NCBI GenBank assembly: GCA_023653785.1
Contig: JAMKCH010088182.1
Span: 124,001-188,000, forward strand
DNA length: 64,000 nt
From: Ophioderma brevispina
Lineage: Eukaryota; Echinodermata; Ophiuroidea; Amphilepidida; Ophiodermatidae
Reading direction: 5' to 3'
Positions 56,522-64,000 of the stretch are shown here, one piece after another (within the stretch, counting starts at the first letter, position 1; the number at the start of each line of letters is the position of its first letter). Position numbers and translations under genes: made by a program. The notes under the pieces were generated by a model. It did not search any database, was not told the origin of the DNA, and saw nothing but the letters and a program-made list of their open reading frames with translations.

Positions 56522-58408
56522 TTTTGGTGAAATGCTACTATTTAAAGAGGCTGGGCCCCTCCTGTGACTACTCTGGCAGATGTGCGACAGGGTGTTTAGT
56601 AGACGTTGGCAACATACCAGTAATATCACTTACAATGTATTTGGTGCAAGATAACAACTGTAAATTGCCGTTGAAAAGAACCACGCACGTTCACAGACGC
56701 GTTATTTTTTCATTTTCCATTGCCTTTAATCTCTACTCCCCCTTACGCATTAAATGCCTTTGAAAAAAATGAGAGAGCCCCTGCCCTTATTTAGGGGCAA
56801 CTTGCCCTAGTGTAACGTAAAAACTCCTATTTTGCGGTGATAGTCAGATTTGCCTCTAGACGTTACATAGACAAAGAAACTAAAAGATACACAACATACA
56901 CAAAAAAAACGCAAAATACTATTAATGAAGTTGTTCGGTTAGCATGATATAAATAACCACTGCTTATTTACATAAATTATATGTTATTTTTTCATATATT
57001 TTTTTTCTATTTTCAAAAGCATGTTTGAAGAAATTGTACTTTTATACTTGGTAAATAACCATCTTACACCACATCATCAGGTTGTTTATTGCTATACTTG
57101 TTGTGTCACGGTGCAATTTATAAATAACATTTTTATTTTTTTTATTTTTTTTAATAATATTTTTCTCTAATCCATCTGTCCAAATATTCTATTTATGTTT
57201 TTTGGTATGAACGCAACCCATTTTTTGTTCGCTTAGGCACTAGTAATGCCTTTTGTTTGAACCATTTCTCTCATAATTGTTACAACTCTAATAATTGTTT
57301 CCCATTTTTTTTGCATTTGTTTTTTGTGTCAGTTACCAAATTCAGGATTGGTTTGCACTGATGTAAGCTGTCATCAAATATCACCATCTGAAAGGATTAG
57401 CCCTCGTCGTACCAATCCATTTGTGTAAACGGTTTTCACCGGGGGTGGGATCCAATCCATTTGGCGAATTCGTTATAAACAACCCGATGCTTATGATATT
57501 GATACCAGTGGATAGCTATGTCTCATCTTTTCATTGAATTTCTAATTTCCTATTAAGCAAATTAGAAAATCCAGCCTATGTTTTATTTTGAAATATAGCC
57601 TATCAGTATGATCTTTTGTTTTAAACTTTAAAGACATTTGTAGCCAATAAAAGGTAAGAGAGCTAGTGAGGTCTATTTATGAACCACACCGCTATATGGT
57701 GCATCTTCAGTTGCACCTCAATAACTATCAAACAAAAGACGAAGGGGAATTGTAAGTGGCACTTTTTTGCAGAAACAATTGTATTAAATTTCAGGATTTG
57801 ACCTTTTATCTACAAATTCCTTCGTACAAAATAAAATTTTCAAACTATTTAAAAATTTGTAATTCTTTTTTTCTGAATTCCATGATTTAAAGCAAATAAA
57901 GCTGAAATTAAGTTAGAGGGTTATTTTTTAGAAAAAGGTAAAATAGATAACGGTAGGAGGGTCATGTTTATTGAAGAAGTAATCTGTCCGAGCCAGTAAG
58001 AACATTAAAAATGGGCAAACGAAGCCGAGATGCATTATTCAAATGTTGTTTTACTGCGAGGACACATAATTCGGCATAAACATGATATATGACCCTTTAC
58101 GTTCTATCTACTTACCCACCCCAAATTAAATGAAATAATAATTGAAGACTGGCGATTTCTTGCTATAAACATAGCGGTTGTTACGTAACGTTACAATAGC
58201 GCGCCTTTCTGACTTCCCACGCGTATCGCGACCTATTATTGCAAGACCACGATGAGCAGGGGCACAGTTGAAAGCGAGTCGATATGTACCAAATTTAGTC
58301 CTTATTCTTTGGGGAAATTTTCACTAATTTCAGCCTAAATGTGGGCACATTTTTTGTAATTTTGTCATTTTTGCGTGCTAGCACGCATTTCGTCAAGATA
58401 AGACTTCT
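56522..58408. other. No recognised gene
   Basis: AT-rich sequence with several T-rich tracts. A small hairpin (GCCCTTATTTAGGGGC) lies at about 56783. Confidence 0.4.
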
Positions 58409-58696
58409 TTGGAGGAAAATCACCGGGACGACTTTGAATTTTTGTCGCAATCTTCGGACGATTTGAGGAGTTCGCCCTCTGGTATCGACTGCCCTCGGTA
58501 CGAACGCCACGGGAGTGTGCTAGTGAACAATGGCAGTAGAGATATTAGATACGTAAAGGAATTTATTGGTATAAATCTATCAGCACTCATATATGAAAAG
58601 TCCCTAAATGACGTACGCAGATGTTTGCATGTCTTGCAGATTCCTTCGAAGAAAACATCATTTGTCACATGTTTCACCTTACCTTTCGAAGCATAG
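58409..58696 (+). CDS. Possible exon, 95 codons, unidentified
   Basis: An open frame with an acidic, serine-rich N-terminus (D-D-F-E-F-L-S-Q-S-S-D-D-L) and a more ordinary second half (V-K-E-F-I-G-I-N-L-S-A-L). Local G+C is higher than the surroundings between 58.42 and 58.56 kb. The opposite strand is also open over 85 codons, which weakens the case. No motif is recognised and no splice sites are compelling. Confidence 0.2.
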   Translation: MEENHRDDFEFLSQSSDDLRSSPSGIDCPRYERHGSVLVNNGSRDIRYVKEFIGINLSALIYEKSLNDVRRCLHVLQIPSKKTSFVTCFTLPFEA

Positions 58697-59148
58697 ACGA
58701 TTTAAGGAAGCCCCACGGGTTTATATTTTTACGGCTATCCGTTTTTTGCACAAGCCTGTTTAGTTCTTTCCACCAATTGAACGATGAATCGGTGTTAGTC
58801 AAGTTCTCTGGCCTTAATGAGACTATCGCGTTTACTTTTTAACAGTGGAATTAAAAACCCAGCTTAATTTTAACGTTTTCCTTTGAAATATATAAATTTA
58901 TCAAAAATGGCATACATTTGTGCCTATTTTTATAAATGAGCCTGGGGAATTCTTTGAGAATATAGTGTTTAAAGAAATTAGGAAACTCTAACAACATACA
59001 AAGAAGCGCTACTCAGTGAATTGAAAGTAACGTAATTGCTGAACGCGCATTAGTGGGTTTCGAACACTGATCTCTAGACAATGGATTGGAAACCTGGCTT
59101 CGTAATTGAGCACTGATGTTGGTCATCCAAAATAGCCCAAGCAGGTGG
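58697..59148. other. No recognised gene
   Basis: A degenerate GGGTTTCGAAC word at 59055 looks like part of a B box in the reverse sense but lacks an A box. Confidence 0.4.
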
Positions 59149-59951
59149 TTAACACTTTAAGTGACCAAGGGTTTGTTCCACTCCCGTTGTGCCCAAGGGG
59201 GGGGGGTTTTCCATGGGACCCCCCCACCAAGGACCACTGTATCCGACGGAATTTTTGCACCTAATTTATACCACATGTGAGGATCATAAGAACAACCCCA
59301 TCACATAAAAATGGGATTTGTTATTTTGGGTACAAATTAGGGGCAAAACATGTTTTCAACACCGAAATTGGGAAAAGACGAAAATTTCAAATGAGCCTTG
59401 GCTTACATCAACATTTTCAAAACTTATTTTATTTGTTGATATCTATTCTAGAAGACCCAATGACTTATATTTAACACAAACCAGCAGTTTTAAGGGAATC
59501 CTGTATTTTTTTTACGGGTGTTGCAAAATACACGTCTTTTCCCCATAGAGTTTTGTACCTAACGGTTTTGGCAACGTACATGATGAAATGGTTTTGTTTT
59601 CAGCACATAAAGGGTTAATTATTGTTTTAATGTTATAATATTGTTTAACATTACCATGTATGTGTGAACTTATATCAGCAAAAAAAAGTGCTTGTTCCGT
59701 TTCTATTCTTAGTTTTAAAACTAGCTCAATGACTTCCGTTAGTGCCCAGGGGGGGGGGTTCCATGGGACCCCCCACTAATATCCTCTGAACGGCTTGGCC
59801 GATTTTTAATTATTTTCCGGTATGAAAAAGCGCATTTAAAATCAGACAATTACAACAATTTCGGCGCCAAAATCGCACGCGTAAAGCGTCCAGCGCCGAA
59901 AAACAAATTTTGGGGGTCCCTAGGAACCCCCCCTTGGTCACGAAGTGTTAA
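59149..59951. mobile_element. TTAA-flanked non-autonomous transposon
   Basis: The ends TTAACACTTTAAGTGACC and, reversed, TTAACACTTCGTGACC are inverted repeats continuing into CAAGGGG. TTAA at both ends fits the target choice of piggyBac-type transposases, though the inner bases differ from the usual CCC start. Inside, GGGGGGG...CCATGGGACCCCCC hairpins occur at 59.20 and 59.75 kb. No transposase frame. Confidence 0.7.
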
Positions 59952-60029
59952 GAGCCGGTCCTTATATATTACAAAATGTTCCCATTGAAACAATGTGGAT
60001 AAGGCGAAGATAAAAAGAAAACCCGTTTT

Positions 60030-60345
60030 ACGGGCGAAGCGGATCTTTCGAGAGGGTCGGTCGGGCAATTTTTTTTTTTTGTAATTTTTTCTTTTCTTTC
60101 TGGAGCTCAAAATTGGCCTAAAATAGCCCAAAATTGAAAAATCAAGAGAAAACTGATTTTTTTTACAAAACATTTCCTAAAAAAAATTTGCCCAAAATTA
60201 TAAATTGGGCTGAAAACAGGCTGAGTTACATGATTTTTGGAAAAAGTAAAAAAAAAAAAAATCTTGACAAAAGCTGAAACATCAGGGTCGGTCGGGCCGT
60301 AAAAAGGTTTTTTATTTCGTCGCCTAAGCGAAACATTAAATACAG
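60030..60345. repeat. GGTCGGTCGGGC repeat unit pair
   Basis: GGGTCGGTCGGGC occurs at about 60054 and 60285. Between them are AAATTG(G/C)CC and AAAATTGAAAAAT words and A/T tracts. The 122- and 107-codon minus ORFs run through this patch and are probably by-products. Confidence 0.5.
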
Positions 60346-60531
60346 AATCAGCCAAATCAGTGAGTTCATTGTATTTGCGCGTAGGGGATGACGTGCAACC
60401 GGGATAAACTTCTGGTAAACAGTGTCTCTGGCATGGTATGGGTTCGGTAGACCAAGATGCCGCCCGTTGCTCCATTCATCAAGATGACAATTACTGTTGT
60501 GTAGCCAATCATTGTATAGAGATCAGTGGTT

Positions 60532-60663
60532 GCAGTAGCGATGTTGCGGCTCCCGTCGTACGGTAGTCATACAATAGACTTCTTTTCAAGTTAGCTACTG
60601 CGCCTCAAAAGAAGCCTATTGTATGAGTACTGTGCGACGGGAGCCGCAAACATCGCTTACTGC
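60532..60663. repeat. Long hairpin, about 60-bp arms
   Basis: Left arm 60532-60590 and right arm 60603-60663 pair with a few mismatches and one-base gaps (GCAGTA-GCGATG, GCGGCTCCCGTCG, TCATACAATAG, CTTCTTTT). The loop is 12 bases. Both ends are GCAGTA(A)GCGATG. G+C exceeds the surroundings. A compact MITE or a hairpin-RNA precursor would both look like this. Confidence 0.85.
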
Positions 60664-61366
60664 GGACTGCGATAAAAACTAAATATTACGCGACCTCCTT
60701 CCCTTTTCAAATGTCCACGTTTTCATTGGATTGTTAGTGTTTAGGGTAGGCCACTAAAACCTTGTTCAATCACAAAATGATATCTAAAACCCCCTCTTAA
60801 AAACATTTTTTCTCATATCATGCAGGTTTTAAAAGTGTAGTTTTCTTGCAATAAAATTCGAAACGAACTTCGTTCGCTCCTATCCTTTTGTGTGCTCACC
60901 GAGTTCAAAAGGATGAGGCTTGCGGCAAACTTGCATGTGATGTATGCGCGTATGGGATATATTTTCGTTGTTTCTTTGTCTGTTTCGGTATTGCATGCGG
61001 CGTTTGTAAATATACCACACGGCATAAACATGGTAGCTTCCATATCGTTATCCAGTTGTGTATATTGGTCGAAAATCTTCAATGCCATGAAAACCATCTG
61101 GTACGTTTTATTTAGGATATTTTCATTATATATGTGCCGATAGGGATTTATACCAATAAATCGCTTTAAATAAAGTACTGTTACGTGGCTTACTTTTCTA
61201 CAAATAAACAAATATAACACGCTAATTTGCCGTCGCCCACATCAATACTGTCCTTTCTGACAATTTTTTGACTTTTTTAGATATTTTGCATATGTACTTA
61301 TAATGTTATGTCTATAATGACAAAGTTACAATCTTGACGTGACCTAATTAGTGAGATATCCGTGTG
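60664..61366. other. No recognised gene
   Basis: Overlapping ORFs on both strands (60813-61220 minus, 60892-61143 plus). The plus frame contains a hydrophobic stretch, but I recognise nothing. Confidence 0.35.
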
Positions 61367-61684
61367 TCATAATTGATGTCCCACTGAAAAAATCATCACA
61401 ATTTCAGTGAAGTGAATGCCTTTATTACAAGTTCTATTTAATATACAATATGACGCTTGCCTATTGAAATAGTTTTCGCACCATCTCTCCTCCAAAATCA
61501 GAAAACATTTCGGGCACTCGATTCGCTCCAATATATGGGACAAGCGCCCCAATGTGGTCCGGTCAATTATTATCCCAATTCGCTGTATTCGCTCCTTAAG
61601 TTGGGTCAATGTTGTGCAATACGGTGGTTCATAAACTCTGTCCTTGAGATTTGCCCATAATTTCTCAATGGGAATGGCCAACAA
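61367..61684 (-). pseudogene. Tc1/mariner-like transposase C-terminal fragment
   Basis: A 105-codon frame with P-I-E-K-L-W-A-N-L-K-D-R-V-Y at its start, equivalent to the L-(N/T)-P-I-E-x-x-W-x-x-L-K-x-x-V block around the third catalytic residue of Tc1/mariner DDE transposases. It continues with T-T-L-T-Q-L-K-E-R-I (family T-L-x-E-L-K-x-x-I), and a C-terminal E-R-I-E-C-P-K-C-F helix. The residues expected just before P-I-E (S-P-D-L-x) are lost, and no catalytic D-D upstream was found above 61.69 kb. No ATG opens this frame, so it is a truncated relic. No inverted terminal repeats seen. Confidence 0.6.
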
Positions 61685-62120
61685 TATCAGCTACCTCAAT
61701 AGAAATTTCCCCTCGCGTTTACGCCACTCTTTAACCTCTATCGATGCTTCTTTCCTCTTCTCATCCGCCAATTTTAAATGCCAAGTCCACTATTTGGTAC
61801 TTCCGGTATCAATGAATTACATAGGTTGACGAATCTTTGTTAAATACAAACAGCAAAAACTTGATGGATTTTTGTGATTTAAAAGGCAGACACTGTTGTT
61901 GTATTCTTGGCTACATGTATCAAGTTTCTTTCGCACCCTGGTAGCATGTTGCCTCCAGTAATGAATTTTGTTGTCTCAGATGGGGTGGGACATCAATTAA
62001 GACATACTTTATATTAATTCAGATTTTTGATCAATAAGCTCAAAACTGCATATCGCGATTTCACATACTGTCGTATGTTTCATTTACACGTAATTTCAAT
62101 AGGGGTATAATTAACGCTGT
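61685..62120. other. No recognised gene
   Basis: Nothing recognisable on either strand. Confidence 0.4.
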
Positions 62121-62129
62121 TCGGAAAAC

Positions 62130-62292
62130 AAGCTGTTTACGCTTTTCACATACAGATCTATGTGTGTCGTATCTGCCTCGTGCGTGAACATGACGTGTTT
62201 CACATACAGATCTATCTGAACGCATTGAAATACAACGGTGAAATTAGCGTCGTATGTGCAAAATACGACTTTTCACATACAGACTTATGACT
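62130..62292 (+). repeat. TTTCACATACAGATCTAT repeats
   Basis: CTTTTCACATACAGATCTATGTG, TTTCACATACAGATCTATCTG and CTTTTCACATACAGACTTATG occur at about 62145, 62199 and 62272 with diverged spacers rich in GTCGTAT words. A TTTCACATACTGTCG relic at about 62060 may extend the array. Confidence 0.65.
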
Positions 62293-62723
62293 TTGTAGCT
62301 TTATATTAGGAATACAATTGCACTTTCAAAACTCAGCAAGGTTTAAAGCTTAAACTTCAGAATGTTTTCTTCATAATGCAAATTAAAAAGTAAATCGTAA
62401 TGTTTAATTCCATAGTACAAACATGAAATCTCCCGGTAGAATTTCATTGGCGATTTTCTCGAAAACGGCATTTCGTCAGATAAGAAAGTATGTGATGTGG
62501 GCGACGTTGCTATTACCTTCAGTACTAGCATCTACGATAAGCATAAGAAAGATTGATATTCTCTTAATAAATAATAATTCCCATTTTCTATCACTGAAAA
62601 TTTCATAACATAAGTAAAAGTGGAACTTTTACGCTGATCTTTAACGTGCTCAGTTTGTTCATTGATGTATTCATATATTTATTCCTTTTCATGTCTATTT
62701 ATCTAATCGTTTATCTGTATATT

Positions 62724-62940
62724 TTGTTTATTTATTTATTTATTTATTTTTTCTGTTCGGCATACAATTCTGGCCTTCTCCGCAGTAGTATCTGCAATAT
62801 ATTATTCCGTTTGATGTATATTATCTATAGTTTATTGTGCTATTTGTTGGATTTATTTATTTTACTTGTTCGGAATCCCCGGGGGTCGGCTTGCAATAAT
62901 ATTCTGGGCCTTCCCCGCATTAGTATCTGCAATCTGACAA
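62724..62940 (+). repeat. (TTTA)n and a two-unit CCTTCCCCGCA repeat
   Basis: Five TTTA units near 62728-62750 precede a repeat in which GGCCTTC(T/C)CCGCA..AGTATCTGCAAT appears at 62773-62800 and 62907-62934. Such blocks recur in 3' UTRs of some invertebrate non-LTR elements, but no ORF is attached here. Confidence 0.45.
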
Positions 62941-63295
62941 AAACTAGAGTTACAACTGATTTCTTAATATATACATAATACGTTTACTGTCTGGGTTTGC
63001 TTTACGTTTAGTAAAACATAGCATTCTTATTGACACCGTTTAGTACCTGATACTAAAAAAATTGGTTAACGCATACTGATACAGGTACTTAATTGAAGAG
63101 GCTTCCATGGGCTTATTGAGAAAAGGAAATAGGGGAATTTCCCTGAATCAAATTGTCTTTAATACGTTGCATGAAGTGGCCAATATAGTCTTGTTCAAAC
63201 ATGCTTTTGTGTCCATTAATACAGAGTATCTAACATACACCGTAAAAAATTGAACAGGGCTTTCTGTTTAGTATAATCTTGACTAGATTCAGTGC

Positions 63296-63597
63296 TTAAA
63301 GGTCCCAGGAAATGCAAATGGAATTGATGTGGTTTGTGTCAAGTCTACAAAGAGGGACGAGAAAGCATTCAATATTTGGGTTGGTGATGACATCATTAGT
63401 GAAACTATTGATTTTTCAGAGAGTATAGAAAATTCCAGGTGACTGGTGTGAATCTATTCATGGCACTGACTGAAAATCAATAGTTTCACCAATGATGTCA
63501 CTGGTAGTGTATTCTTTTTTGTGGCCCTGTTTATTGGAATGGAATGCCCCGTAAAGATTTGGACTAGGTTTATCATCTCATTTCCTGGGAGCTTTAA
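63296..63597. mobile_element. MITE with TTAAAG(G/C)TCCCAGGAAATG ends
   Basis: A 302-bp element. The 19-bp inverted ends differ at one or two positions and begin with TTAA on both sides. An inner palindrome (ATGACATCATTAGTGAAAC against GTTTCACCAATGATGTCA) lies at 63386-63405 and 63482-63500. Confidence 0.8.
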
Positions 63598-64000
63598 CAG
63601 AAAGGGCTGGTCCTTTAAATCACCAATGAGCCAACTAACTATTTTAAAATGTATATCAAGGTCAAATCAACACAGATTAGATCATATACTACGACTATGA
63701 TTACGACACTGATATTCAATATTTACGCACCTCTTTATACGAATCGTTCTCCGGCGAGACAAAGCCGAGCGTCTTATTCAACCTGATACAAGCTGATGGC
63801 TATAATAAGTATTTTGCGCAATGAAAGAGAAAAAACGTGGTTGTTCGACGATTGAAAAACAAGCTTTTTCTATTCGAAACTTGCTTTATCGGTCGAGACA
63901 CTTGCGTATTCAAACATTTGATTATCGCATTTGATAAACACGGTATTATAATCGATATGGAAAATCTAGTTTATCGCTCGAAAAAAAATGTAAAGGTGCT
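63598..64000. other. No recognised gene
   Basis: The last 170 bp carry TCGAAA, TTATCG and GATAA words in both directions, loosely like the word arrays at 4.8 and 29.5 kb. Confidence 0.35.

Noticed and set aside
58295..58510. Arginine-rich minus ORF
   Set aside because: Overlaps another candidate frame on the plus strand and has no recognisable domain.
60813..61220. 135-codon minus ORF and 83-codon hydrophobic plus ORF over the same DNA
   Set aside because: Both strands are open; neither shows a motif. Chance frames are the simpler reading.

Overview
The window looks like AT-rich, repeat-rich intergenic or intronic DNA from a marine invertebrate. The evidence is eukaryotic: non-LTR retrotransposon reverse transcriptases, tRNA-derived SINE-like sequence, many inverted-repeat elements (MITEs), microsatellites, and no long bacterial-style ORFs. 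Frequent 'taggcctat' words and TTAAAGG-ended MITEs suggest a deuterostome such as an echinoderm, hemichordate or lancelet, but the phylum is an inference. I find no cellular gene that I can name. The best host-like coding sequence is one cysteine-bearing exon candidate on the minus strand near 21.8-22.0 kb. Two other ORFs (56.0 kb, 58.4 kb) are possible but unrecognised.

Layout. 0-7 kb: MITEs, a broken remnant with a G-C-D-T-T motif, a reverse-transcriptase (RT) scrap and an array of GATA-type words. 8.2-11.9 kb: a duplicated block of about 1.7 kb, each copy carrying an RT C-terminus. 12.7-19.7 kb: a dense MITE field with three copies of one family, two inverted copies of another, and a tRNA-headed SINE. 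19.9-20.4 kb: a TCGAGTTT word array joined to an endonuclease scrap. 25.6-28.4 kb: a three-copy tandem array with 22-nt poly(A) at each internal junction. 29.5-30.4 kb: an array of near-palindromic ATCCAAG words. 31.2-35.1 kb: an unusual RT remnant between 60-bp direct repeats, a foldback transposon with a second element nested in it, another RT C-terminus, and a cluster of DR1-type half-sites. 37.1-41.0 kb: a duplicated endonuclease/RT element and a second RT scrap. 42.4 kb: a tRNA-like sequence. 45-55 kb: two nested non-LTR retrotransposons and copies of the foldback family. 59-64 kb: a TTAA-flanked element, a hairpin, a mariner-like transposase tail, and further repeats.

The most informative structure is at 46.1-53.4 kb. 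One non-LTR element (minus strand) is split between two adjacent RT residues by a 5.1-kb insertion. The insertion is itself a nearly full-length non-LTR element with endonuclease and RT. Its first 1.1 kb is a set of GT-rich tandem repeats of about 330 bp, placed like the promoter monomers of mouse L1. All recognisable transposon proteins here carry frameshifts or stops, so the window appears to hold fossil mobile DNA rather than active machinery.
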